DNA of 64,000 nt from Desulfonispora thiosulfatigenes DSM 11270 (GTDB taxonomy: Bacteria > Bacillota > Peptococcia > Peptococcales > Desulfonisporaceae). The translations under genes and the position numbers were made by a program. Shown in pieces: positions 1-7,415 of this stretch (positions are counted from its first letter, which is position 1; each line of letters starts with the position of its first letter). The stretch is taken from NCBI RefSeq assembly GCF_900176035.1, contig NZ_FWWT01000017.1:62001-126000 (forward strand), read 5' to 3'. Below the pieces are notes generated by a model. The model was not told the origin of the DNA and did no database searches. It saw only the letters and a program-made list of their open reading frames with translations.

Positions 1-79
1 AAATATATTATTTTATAATGGCATAATGATTATTTAAAAAGTAGAATAGAATATAATATACAGAGGAGGTGTGTTTAAA

Positions 80-691
80 ATGTATTATAGAGGAGCTTTT
101 GGTGGTGTTATTTCTTATGAATATATGAAAAAACACTCACCATTAACACTGGTTTTAATTGGGGTTAATGCAGCAATCTTTTTAATAGCGATGATTTTGC
201 GTATACATAACGAAATAATTACTATAGGTGGAATGGTGCCGTTAGAGTACATACTTGTTTATAAGGAATATTGGAGGTTTTTAACTTCAATGTTTATTCA
301 TGGAGATTTGATGCATCTTGTTTTTAATATGATTATTTTATTACATGCAGGAGCATATTTAGAACAATTTCTTAAATCAAAGAAATTTATAAGTCTTTAT
401 CTTTTAACAGGTTTATTAGTTGCTTTGTTTACGGGTATTTTTTCTAGTGGCATTACTGTTGGAGCCTCAGGAGCAATTTTTTCTTTATTAGGATATATAC
501 TTTATTATGAATTAGAGAATCGAAAAAAGGGAATAAATAGTTATAGCGTAATAGTTCCTTTAGTTGCAATTAACGTTATCTTCACCTTTTTAGATCCTAG
601 AATCAGCATAGTAGGTCACCTTTCAGGTCTAATTATCGGATATTTAGTTGCTTTATTTCAAAATAAAAGAAAGATAAACTTTAGGGGATAA
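80..691 (+). CDS. Rhomboid-family intramembrane serine protease
   Basis: Predicted polytopic membrane protease that cleaves substrates within the bilayer. The 203-residue protein has about six hydrophobic segments. The rhomboid signature is clear: a GASG motif with the candidate nucleophile Ser130, and the partner histidine in a VGHLSG motif at about His180; an HGDLMHLVFN stretch sits near residues 73-82. I chose ATG at 80 rather than the in-frame GTG at 71, because AGGAGG at 64-69 would abut the GTG but is 9-10 bases from the ATG. It ends two bases before rpoN, so the two are probably cotranscribed. Substrate unknown. Family certain, physiological role not. Confidence 0.88.
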   Translation: MYYRGAFGGVISYEYMKKHSPLTLVLIGVNAAIFLIAMILRIHNEIITIGGMVPLEYILVYKEYWRFLTSMFIHGDLMHLVFNMIILLHAGAYLEQFLKSKKFISLYLLTGLLVALFTGIFSSGITVGASGAIFSLLGYILYYELENRKKGINSYSVIVPLVAINVIFTFLDPRISIVGHLSGLIIGYLVALFQNKRKINFRG

Positions 692-693
692 TT

Positions 694-2070
694 ATGAATT
701 TTAAGCAGGGATTAAATATAACTCAAAATCAAAAATTAATTATGACCCCTGAGCTTAAACAGGCAATTAATGTTTTACAATTACCAATAGCAGAATTAAA
801 TAGTTTTATTGATCAGCAATTAATGGAAAACCCAGTTTTAGAAATAGCTGATGAAAACCAGAAGGCTCAAAAGGATAACCAGAAAGATGAAGATAAAAAA
901 AATGAAGTAGATTGGGCAGAGTATTTTCATGATGGAAGAGATTTTGGGTTTCCTAAAGAAAAAGGGGATCAAGTTTTATTTGAAAGGTTTACGACTTCAG
1001 ATGTTACTTTAAAAGAATATTTAGAAAAACAGTTAAGTTTATATAATCTTAGTATGCAGGAATTTAGAATAGCCCAATATATAATAGGAAACTTGGATGA
1101 AAGAGGATATTTTTTATGTTCTTTTAAAGATGTTGCAAATATATTAAATACTAGCTCAGAAAAGGTAGAAGAAACTTTATCAATGATTCAAGATTTTGAA
1201 CCATTAGGAATTGGAGCACGAAGTTTAGAAGAGTGCTTAGAAATTCAGCTAAAAAAGAAGGGATTGTTAACTAATGAATTAAGATTTTTAATATACAATT
1301 ATCTTAATGATATTGGCAAAGGTAACCTTAAAAAGATAGCTAAAGATTTAGGAACTTGTATAGAAACTACACAACAAATGATTGATGTCATAAGGAATCT
1401 TAATCCTAAGCCAGGTGCAAATTATGGTTCAATAAATGGAAATAGATATATTGAACCGGATGTAATTGTAGAGAAGGTTGGAAAAGAATACTATATCATT
1501 GTTAATGAGTCCAATGTGCCAGGATTAGTAATTAATAGTTTTTATAAGAAAATATTAAATGAAGGGACTCAAGATAAAAAGACAGAAAGCTTTATAGAAA
1601 ATAATTTTAATAAAGCAATATGGCTTATAAGAAGTATTGAACAAAGGAGAGCAACCTTATATAAAGTAGTTAGTAACTTATCCGAGCACCAAAGAGAATT
1701 TTTAGAAAAAGGTAGTAAGTACTTAGTTCCTTTAACCTTAAAAGATGTAGCATTACAAGTCAATGTGCATGAATCAACTGTAAGTAGAGTAGTGGCAAAT
1801 AAATATATTCAAACACCTCAAGGATTATTTCCATTAAAACACCTTTTTCCTGGAGGATTGAAAAACGTTCAAGGTGAAAATATTTCCGCAACAAGTATTA
1901 AAAAGATAATTGAAGATATAGTTGCAAGTGAAAATGAAAAAGACCCATATTCCGACAGTAAGTTATCGGAGCTATTAAAAGAAAAAGGATTAGAGGTTGC
2001 TAGAAGAACTGTAGCTAAATATAGAGAGGAGTTAGGTATATTAGTATCAAGTAAAAGAAAAAGATATTAA
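694..2070 (+). CDS. rpoN: RNA polymerase sigma-54 factor RpoN
   Basis: Alternative sigma factor that recognises -24/-12 promoters and needs an AAA+ activator. The 458-residue protein has the N-terminal region I that contacts activators (residues 1-50, Gln/Leu-rich, LIMTPELKQAINVLQLP), an acidic linker (about 55-75), the core-binding and HTH regions, and the diagnostic RpoN box ARRTVAKYRE at 436-445. It starts two bases after the rhomboid gene. A sigma-54 activator (4737-6122) and a matching promoter (4546-4562) lie in the same window, so at least one target is close by. Length and motifs are normal for the family. Confidence 0.97.
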   Translation: MNFKQGLNITQNQKLIMTPELKQAINVLQLPIAELNSFIDQQLMENPVLEIADENQKAQKDNQKDEDKKNEVDWAEYFHDGRDFGFPKEKGDQVLFERFTTSDVTLKEYLEKQLSLYNLSMQEFRIAQYIIGNLDERGYFLCSFKDVANILNTSSEKVEETLSMIQDFEPLGIGARSLEECLEIQLKKKGLLTNELRFLIYNYLNDIGKGNLKKIAKDLGTCIETTQQMIDVIRNLNPKPGANYGSINGNRYIEPDVIVEKVGKEYYIIVNESNVPGLVINSFYKKILNEGTQDKKTESFIENNFNKAIWLIRSIEQRRATLYKVVSNLSEHQREFLEKGSKYLVPLTLKDVALQVNVHESTVSRVVANKYIQTPQGLFPLKHLFPGGLKNVQGENISATSIKKIIEDIVASENEKDPYSDSKLSELLKEKGLEVARRTVAKYREELGILVSSKRKRY

Positions 2071-2110
2071 AAAAGGAACAGTTCAGTAGTTTGAACTGTT
2101 CCTTTTTTTT
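2071..2110. terminator. Bidirectional intrinsic terminator after rpoN
   Basis: GC-containing stem AGGAACAGTTCA / TGAACTGTTCCT with a short loop, flanked by an A-run on the left and a T-run on the right. It can end transcription of rpoN (plus) and of the convergent symporter operon (minus). Confidence 0.9.
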
Positions 2111-2147
2111 ATTCTATGATATTTTCAGGGTCACCAACTCTAGACTC

Positions 2148-3539
2148 CTATTCCCCCATTTTATCTTTAGGTGTAGGAGTAGTTAGCAAACTAACTACAA
2201 TTAAAACAATCGTACTAGTTAAAACTCCGAACATAATAGGAGTAGTTGTTGTTTCTCCTGTTATAAGTATTATACTTATAATTACCAATGAACTAGATAT
2301 TATAGAAGCTATAGCTCCTTGCCAATTAGCCCTTTTCCAAAAGAAACCAGCCATTATTGGTGCAAATATACTACCAGAAAGAAGGGCATAAGCTATATCT
2401 AATGCAGTTAAAACGTCTTGAATTAAGGTAGCCAGGGTTAATACTATTATACCGACTATCAATGTAGTTACCCTTGATAAGAAAAGATGCTTTTTGGGAG
2501 TTAAATCTTTTTTATAAGGAGCAATTAGATCATTTACAATTAGTGTTGAGGATGCTAAAGTTGTTCCTGTAAATGAAGATATTAAAGCTGAAAGGATACC
2601 TGCTAATACTAATCCTTGAAGTCCAGCGGGCATAACATTAAGTATAACTTCTGGCAAGACACTTTGCCCATTTTCTAATCCAGGAACTAATATAAGACCA
2701 AGTAAACCAACCATTGCCATAGCTACAGACCACGCCATAGTATAAAAGCCAGCTGTAATAGTTCCAACTTTAGCGATTTTTTTGTTTTTAGCTGTAAAAA
2801 CTCTTTGCCAGATATCTTGCCCAATCATTAAACCTAATACAAATAATAGAAAAAATGAAAAAATGTTACTCCACCCAATATGTATGGGATTAAAATACAT
2901 CGGATCAAGTTGGTTTGTTAAAGTGGAAAAACCACCTATTTTCCCTAAACCAATAGGTATAAGGAGGAAGAAAACCCCTACAGTCATAAGCACAAACTGT
3001 ATAACATCAGTAATAGCTAAAGAACACATGCCTCCTGCAAATGTATAAAGTAAAGCAATACTACCTCCTATTAGGATTGAAGTTACTAGAGGTAAACCAA
3101 ATAGAGAACTAAGAACTGTACCAACAGCAATAATTGCATTAACTGCAATCATAGCGGTATAGATTGCTGATATTACAGCACTTATTAATTTAGTGTTTAC
3201 ATCATATCGTAATCCTAACATTTCACTTAAACTTAATATTCTTAAATTTGATAATTTAGTAGTCATAAGGAAACCTAAACCCAAGATTCCAACCCCAAAC
3301 ATTACAACCATCCAAGATCCAGATATTCCATAAGTATAACCGAGCTTAGCTCCTCCAAAGGTTGCTCCACCGCCAATTATTATCGTGCACAAACAAGGAA
3401 AATATACCCACATGGGAAATGATCTCCCACCTACTAAGTAGTCTTCATTAGTTTTTGCTTTTCTAGATCCGATATAACCAGCTGCTATCATTATTCCAAA
3501 GTAAAATATTATAATTAAATAATCTAGGGTTGAAGCCAT
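2148..3539 (-). CDS. Sodium:solute symporter family transporter (SSS/SLC5)
   Basis: Predicted cation-coupled uptake permease of 463 residues with about 13 hydrophobic segments. SSS-family hallmarks are visible: an N-terminal DYLVGGRSFP stretch (about residues 33-42), the GGGATFG loop in the second/third segment, and a QFVLMTVGVF-type segment in the middle. The substrate cannot be read from sequence. Its start lies two bases after the stop of the ureohydrolase gene on the same strand, so both should form one operon, which suggests uptake of the guanidino compound or amine handled by that enzyme. The upstream sigma-54 promoter would drive both genes. Family call firm, substrate inferred. Confidence 0.88.
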   Translation of the reverse strand: MASTLDYLIIIFYFGIMIAAGYIGSRKAKTNEDYLVGGRSFPMWVYFPCLCTIIIGGGATFGGAKLGYTYGISGSWMVVMFGVGILGLGFLMTTKLSNLRILSLSEMLGLRYDVNTKLISAVISAIYTAMIAVNAIIAVGTVLSSLFGLPLVTSILIGGSIALLYTFAGGMCSLAITDVIQFVLMTVGVFFLLIPIGLGKIGGFSTLTNQLDPMYFNPIHIGWSNIFSFFLLFVLGLMIGQDIWQRVFTAKNKKIAKVGTITAGFYTMAWSVAMAMVGLLGLILVPGLENGQSVLPEVILNVMPAGLQGLVLAGILSALISSFTGTTLASSTLIVNDLIAPYKKDLTPKKHLFLSRVTTLIVGIIVLTLATLIQDVLTALDIAYALLSGSIFAPIMAGFFWKRANWQGAIASIISSSLVIISIILITGETTTTPIMFGVLTSTIVLIVVSLLTTPTPKDKMGE

Positions 3540-3541
3540 AT

Positions 3542-4498
3542 CTATCCCCTCCTAATTTTTTTGTTTAAGGCGATTAAGGATATAAACTCATACATTAACC
3601 CTGCAGCAGCAAAAGAAGTAATTTTACTAGGATCACTAGCTGGTAATACTTCAACTAGGTCGTAGCCAATTACATTTTTTTCTCTTAAACCTTTCTGAAC
3701 AATTTGTTGAGCTTCCCAAGTGGTAAATCCTCCTATTTCAGGTGTTCCTGTTCCGGGAGCATAAGCAGCATCTAAGAAATCAATATCAAAAGAAACAAAT
3801 ATAGGCTTATCTTGGGTTCTTTCTCTAATTTTTTTAATCGTTTCAGGGATACCAATTGTATGTAGTTCTGGTCCAGTTATAACCTCTAAACCTAAATCTT
3901 TAGCATCTTGTAAATTTTGAGGTTCATATAGATGTCCCCTAATACCTACTTGGATAGAGTTTTCTGGTATTAATAGATTTTCTTCAATGGCACGTCTAAA
4001 AGTAGTTCCATGATTATATTTTTTACCAAAGAATGAATCATAAGTATCGCTGTGCGAGTCAAACTGTACAAGGGCTACCGGTCCATATTTTTTTGCAGCT
4101 GCCCTTAACTCTGCTAAAGTAATGGAATGGTCTCCTCCCATCACGATAGGAATAATACCTTTTTCAAATACAGGTGTTAACCCTTCTTCGATATTATGAT
4201 AGGTTTCTTCTATATAGCCTGGAACAGTATTAATATCACCATAATCAACACCTGAACAATAATCAAAAATATTAACATCAAGTACAGGGTTATAAGGCTT
4301 TATAATTGTAGAGCATTGGCGTATAGCCTGAGGACCAAAACGACTTCCGGTATTATAAGAACAAGCAGTATCAAAAGGAATTCCTGTAACAATAAAATCA
4401 ACATCTTCTAAAGTTTTTACATTTGGTAAACGCATAAAGGTTGTTACTCCGGAAAATCTTGGAGATTCTAATGAATTTGCAGGTTTGTACTTAATCAT
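3542..4498 (-). CDS. Agmatinase-family ureohydrolase
   Basis: Mn-dependent hydrolase of the arginase/agmatinase superfamily, expected to split urea from agmatine, guanidinobutyrate or a related guanidino compound in the cytosol. The 318-residue protein carries GGDHSIT, FDSHSDTYD and SFDIDFLDAAYAPGTGTP, which hold the His and Asp ligands of the binuclear metal site. The second motif reads D-S-H-S-D rather than the commoner D-A-H-x-D. GGGGG upstream supports the ATG start. It is the first gene of a two-gene operon with the symporter, behind a -24/-12 promoter. It could be agmatinase, guanidinobutyrase or a guanidine hydrolase; sequence alone does not decide. Confidence 0.88.
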   Translation of the reverse strand: MIKYKPANSLESPRFSGVTTFMRLPNVKTLEDVDFIVTGIPFDTACSYNTGSRFGPQAIRQCSTIIKPYNPVLDVNIFDYCSGVDYGDINTVPGYIEETYHNIEEGLTPVFEKGIIPIVMGGDHSITLAELRAAAKKYGPVALVQFDSHSDTYDSFFGKKYNHGTTFRRAIEENLLIPENSIQVGIRGHLYEPQNLQDAKDLGLEVITGPELHTIGIPETIKKIRERTQDKPIFVSFDIDFLDAAYAPGTGTPEIGGFTTWEAQQIVQKGLREKNVIGYDLVEVLPASDPSKITSFAAAGLMYEFISLIALNKKIRRG

Positions 4499-4545
4499 AA
4501 ATAATTCCCCCTTAATTTTCTTCTCAAACTATACTTATATTAATA

Positions 4546-4562
4546 TGCAAGAATCATGCCAA
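4546..4562 (-). promoter_or_regulatory. Sigma-54 (-24/-12) promoter for the ureohydrolase-symporter operon
   Basis: Read on the minus strand the site is TTGGCATGATTCTTGCA, with the invariant GG and GC separated by exactly ten bases, matching the YTGGCAC-N5-TTGCW consensus at nearly every position. It lies about 48-64 bases upstream of the ureohydrolase ATG. The sigma-54 activator gene is next door and rpoN is downstream of the operon. Confidence 0.85.
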
Positions 4563-4613
4563 CATAATAAAACCAATAGTTATAGTCTTAATTAGTTTAC
4601 ATAAATTTATTAA

Positions 4614-4629
4614 TATTCAATTTTGAATA
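4614..4629. promoter_or_regulatory. Candidate activator-binding palindrome, copy 1
   Basis: TATTCA-N4-TGAATA inverted repeat (in fact TATTCAA-TT-TTGAATA), centred about 85 bases upstream of the expected sigma-54 transcription start. The same half-sites with the same spacing recur at 4691-4706. Position and symmetry fit an upstream activating site for a Fis-type HTH dimer. Confidence 0.6.
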
Positions 4630-4680
4630 AAAGAATAGACTTAGAAGAAAATAAACCTGGGAAAACATAAATAAATGAAA

Positions 4681-4716
4681 TAATAGTTATTATTCAGGGT
4701 TGAATAATAACTATTA
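4681..4716. promoter_or_regulatory. Candidate activator-binding palindrome, copy 2, inside a 36-base perfect hairpin
   Basis: Perfect inverted repeat with 16-base arms (TAATAGTTATTATTCA and its complement) around GGGT. Its core at 4691-4706 is TATTCA-N4-TGAATA, the same as copy 1 about 77 bases away. It begins 20 bases past the stop of the activator gene on the minus strand, so it may also act as that gene's terminator, although the following T-run is poor. Confidence 0.6.
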
Positions 4717-4736
4717 GAATTATTTATATATGAATA

Positions 4737-6122
4737 CTACTTTATATATTTTTTTATCTTTCGTACAGCAGTAGGTTGGCTAATACCTAAAGCCTCAGCT
4801 ACACCAATAGTGGTTTTAAATTCTTCATAAGCTTTTTGTACCATGTTTTTTTCTAACAATTCGATAGCTTCAGGTAAATTGAGACTTATGCTAATTTTAT
4901 CTAAAAAGGATACTGTTATATTCTCAGGTAAAGTTTCTGTTGTAATTACTTCACCATCTGATGTAACAATACAGCGTTCAATCACATTTTGTAATTGACG
5001 CACATTACCTGGAAAATCATACGATAGGAGTTCATTTATTGCTTGACTAGAAAAATACTTATTTCTATTATATTTGATATTTAATTGTTCTAAAAAGTGC
5101 AGAATTAAAGGGAGGATATCTTCTTTTCGTTCCCTGAGGGGAGGTATATGTATGGGTACAACATTTATTCGATAGTAAAGATCTTCGCGAAATTGACCTT
5201 TATTTATTAATTCATTTAAATCTTTATTTGTAGCAGTTATCAGTCTGAAATCAACCTTTATACTTTTAGTATCGCCTATCTTAGTTAGCGTTTTATCTTG
5301 AAGGACTTTAAGTAATTTTACCTGTAGTGCTAGTGGCAATTCTCCTATTTCATCTAAAAAAAGTGTACCTTTATGAGCAAGCTCAATTAAACCAATTTTG
5401 CCTTTTTGTTGTGCTCCTGTGAATGCACCTGGAACATAACCAAACAACTCGGACTCAATTAAATTTTCAGGAATAGCACCACAATTAATTTCAATAAAAG
5501 GCTCTTTATCTCTGATGCTTTTTTGATGAATTAATTGAGCAATTAAATTTTTACCTACGCCAGATTCTCCAGTAATGATCACATTCGTATCTACAAGGGC
5601 TACCTTTAATGCATAATTAAGTACCTTTTGCATTGATTTGCTTTTTGAAATTATTCCAGGAAAATTCAAGTCTTTTTCTCTTAATTCTCTAATTTCGGAA
5701 GAATATTGATCTACTAATTTTTCCATCTTATCGTACTCATTTTTTAAAATAAAAAATTCATCTGGATCAAAAGTATAACTTATTATTAATTCAAGTTCTT
5801 TATTATTATTAAAAGTAGGAATTCCAGTAGCAATTAAACTCTTGCCCTTTTTATTTTTCTCTAATACTGTTGTTTTTTGTTTGCTTTTAATTACTTGGGC
5901 AGCAACTGAAGGATAAAATATACCTTTATTTGCTACTTCATAAGTAGTTTTTCCTAAAATCTCTTCTTTCCTAATACTATAAGATTCTTCAAAACAAGGA
6001 CTAACCCAAAGGATAACTCCTTTATTATCAAGAACAACAACATTATTATACATAGATTTAAGTAAGTTAAATAAATTATTATCCTGTAATAACAAGGTTT
6101 GTTTCTTTATATATTTTTCCAC
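4737..6122 (-). CDS. Sigma-54-dependent transcriptional activator (PAS-AAA+-Fis)
   Basis: Enhancer-binding protein of 461 residues. Order of parts: PAS-like sensor (about 20-125), a coiled linker (125-150), the AAA+ domain with Walker A GESGVGKN (185-192), the sigma-54-contacting GAFTGA (232-237) and Walker B TLFLDEI (253-259), and a Fis-type HTH (about 440-461). There is no receiver domain, so it probably senses a small ligand or redox state through the PAS domain. Start: in-frame ATG codons lie upstream at 6167 and 6140, but AGGAGG lies inside that extension and sits 6-7 bases before the GTG at 6122, so the GTG is preferred. It is upstream of, and codirectional with, the sigma-54-type ureohydrolase-symporter operon and most likely controls it. 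Confidence 0.92.
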   Translation of the reverse strand: MEKYIKKQTLLLQDNNLFNLLKSMYNNVVVLDNKGVILWVSPCFEESYSIRKEEILGKTTYEVANKGIFYPSVAAQVIKSKQKTTVLEKNKKGKSLIATGIPTFNNNKELELIISYTFDPDEFFILKNEYDKMEKLVDQYSSEIRELREKDLNFPGIISKSKSMQKVLNYALKVALVDTNVIITGESGVGKNLIAQLIHQKSIRDKEPFIEINCGAIPENLIESELFGYVPGAFTGAQQKGKIGLIELAHKGTLFLDEIGELPLALQVKLLKVLQDKTLTKIGDTKSIKVDFRLITATNKDLNELINKGQFREDLYYRINVVPIHIPPLRERKEDILPLILHFLEQLNIKYNRNKYFSSQAINELLSYDFPGNVRQLQNVIERCIVTSDGEVITTETLPENITVSFLDKISISLNLPEAIELLEKNMVQKAYEEFKTTIGVAEALGISQPTAVRKIKKYIK

Positions 6123-6198
6123 ACAAAATTTCCTCCTCATAGGTATTATTGTGTATATGTAATACAAAAAATATAAGTTTGAGAATTAACAGCATTAC

Positions 6199-6226
6199 TT
6201 TATAAATCTTTGTCTTTGTATTACAA
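6199..6226 (-). promoter_or_regulatory. Possible sigma-A promoter for the sigma-54 activator gene
   Basis: On the minus strand TTGTAA, 16 bases, then TATAAA, about 77 bases upstream of the GTG start. Reasonable but not exact consensus. Confidence 0.4.
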
Positions 6227-6357
6227 GAATATTTACATATTTTTACGTAAAACACACATAATAAGAAACTCTCTTAAATAGTATCATATTTTATATCTTC
6301 TTATGATTCTAAATAGGGGAACATTTCAATAAAATGTAAAAAAACATTGATAATTTA

Positions 6358-6386
6358 TTGACAATCTGGCAAACATATAATATAAT
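6358..6386 (+). promoter_or_regulatory. Perfect consensus sigma-A promoter
   Basis: TTGACA at 6358-6363, exactly 17 bases, TATAAT at 6381-6386. It points at the small ORF starting 64 bases downstream of the -10, and nothing else lies between. This is the best housekeeping promoter I saw in the window. Confidence 0.85.
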
Positions 6387-6449
6387 GTAATCAAGAAGAT
6401 AAATAAAAGTAATTAGAGAAAGTTACTTTATGGAAGGGATCTGAATTAT

Positions 6450-6593
6450 ATGAGTATTTTCAATCATTTTATTGAAAATAAAGAACAAGGAGTTTTAGAT
6501 CGTTTTTCGTACAAAAATTCTGACTTCAAAACACCTTTTGCGCTAGTACAAAAAACAAAGCTTAAGTTTTTTAAAGATATATTTTCAAAATAG
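6450..6593 (+). CDS. Small ORF of 47 residues, function unknown
   Basis: ATG at 6450, TAG at 6591-6593. The product starts MSIFNHFIENKEQGVLDRFS and ends KLKFFKDIFSK; it is basic with scattered aromatic residues, has no signal peptide, membrane segment or cysteine, and I recognise no family. A GGAAGGG at 6432-6438 could serve as ribosome site, although the 11-base spacing is long. The case for a real gene is context: a perfect sigma-A promoter lies upstream, a strong terminator starts 10 bases after the stop, and the ORF fills most of the transcript. The alternative is a regulatory RNA of about 240 bases that happens to hold an ORF. Confidence 0.55.
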   Translation: MSIFNHFIENKEQGVLDRFSYKNSDFKTPFALVQKTKLKFFKDIFSK

Positions 6594-6602
6594 TATACAA
6601 TG

Positions 6603-6640
6603 AAAAAGGTTGCTGATTTAATATCAGCAACCTTTTTTTA
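6603..6640. terminator. Bidirectional terminator between the small ORF and pspC-like gene
   Basis: Stem AAAGGTTGCTGAT / ATCAGCAACCTTT with loop TTAAT, an A-run on the left and seven T on the right. It serves the small ORF (plus) and the convergent PspC gene (minus). Confidence 0.9.
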
Positions 6641-6829
6641 TTCACTAGGTATAATAAAGGCACAAAGAAAATAAAATAAAACTCCTCCAATTATAGCTGT
6701 GCCAAAGATAGTGATAAATACGTAGATTAATCTAATTAGAGTAGCATCAGTATTAAAATAATCAGCAACCCCAGCACATACCCCGGATATTTTTCTGTCT
6801 GAAACTGATCTATAAAGTTTTTTGGACAT
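6638..6829 (-). CDS. PspC-domain membrane protein
   Basis: A 63-residue protein that is essentially one PspC domain. Its N-terminal motif KLYRSVSDRKISGVCAGVAD is the family signature, followed by DATLIRLIYVF and one long hydrophobic segment (about 34-60). In other bacteria PspC proteins take part in membrane-stress responses; no other psp gene is visible here, so its partner is unknown. GGGGGG upstream supports the ATG start. It stands alone, with a shared terminator on its 3' side. Confidence 0.88.
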   Translation of the reverse strand: MSKKLYRSVSDRKISGVCAGVADYFNTDATLIRLIYVFITIFGTAIIGGVLFYFLCAFIIPSE

Positions 6830-6923
6830 TTAAAATCCCCCCTATTAATTAGTTGATTATAAAATATTGACTTTGATTCAAAATAATAAGACTACTAAAG
6901 TACTATTTATTTATAGTTTCTTA

Positions 6924-6951
6924 TTGTATCATAAAAACATTACTATATTAT
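6924..6951 (+). promoter_or_regulatory. Possible promoter of crcB
   Basis: TTGTAT, 16 bases, TATTAT, about 58 bases before the crcB start. Weak match; no fluoride riboswitch is seen downstream of it. Confidence 0.3.
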
Positions 6952-7009
6952 AGGTGAATCTAACTATTTAACATTAAACAAGGTTATTGTAAATAGAGGA
7001 GGAGTTTTT

Positions 7010-7387
7010 TTGTTTACTTATCTATATGTAGCTATTGGAGGATCTCTAGGTGCTGTAAGCAGGTATTTACTTTCTAATTGGGTTAATAATAAGGCACAAT
7101 CTATCTTTCCTTTTGGTACATTTAGTGTCAATATGATTGGTTCCTTTATTATTGGGGTTTTTTATATTGTATCTATGGAAAGGTTAGTATCTCCAGAGTT
7201 AAAATTGATTATTAGTGTTGGTTTTTTAGGAGCATTTACGACATTTTCAACCTTTAGCTTAGAAACTCTAAATCTAATGCGGGAAAATCATATCTTGACA
7301 GCCTTCATTAATATTGGTTTAAGTATTATTATTGGATTAATTGCCGCATGGCTTGGGATTATCATTGGTAAATTACTTGTAAACTAA
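7010..7387 (+). CDS. crcB: Fluoride channel CrcB/FluC
   Basis: Small membrane protein (125 residues, four hydrophobic segments) that works as a dual-topology dimer exporting fluoride. Family motifs are present: GGSLGAVSRYL near the N-terminus, GTFSVNMIGSFIIG in the second segment, and GFLGAFTTFSTFSLE (about 72-86) with the Thr/Phe cluster that lines the pore. TTG start at 7010, after GAGGAGGAG at 6996-7004. Only one crcB copy is seen, consistent with a homodimer. It lies 28 bases before sigI on the same strand and may share its transcript. Confidence 0.94.
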   Translation: MFTYLYVAIGGSLGAVSRYLLSNWVNNKAQSIFPFGTFSVNMIGSFIIGVFYIVSMERLVSPELKLIISVGFLGAFTTFSTFSLETLNLMRENHILTAFINIGLSIIIGLIAAWLGIIIGKLLVN

Positions 7388-7415
7388 CCCCCTAAAATGA
7401 AAAGAGTAATCGTAT

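Larger units (their letters stand above)
6123..6449. other. Intergenic region between the activator gene and the small ORF
   Basis: A 327-base AT-rich stretch. It holds a plausible minus-strand promoter for the activator (6199-6226), a 12-base palindrome TTTTACGTAAAA at 6241-6252 of unknown meaning, and the perfect plus-strand consensus promoter at 6358-6386. I see no further coding sequence. Confidence 0.6.

Noticed and set aside
6840-7009. Fluoride riboswitch upstream of crcB
   Set aside because: No pseudoknot-type conserved segments of the crcB motif could be found in the 170 bases before the gene.
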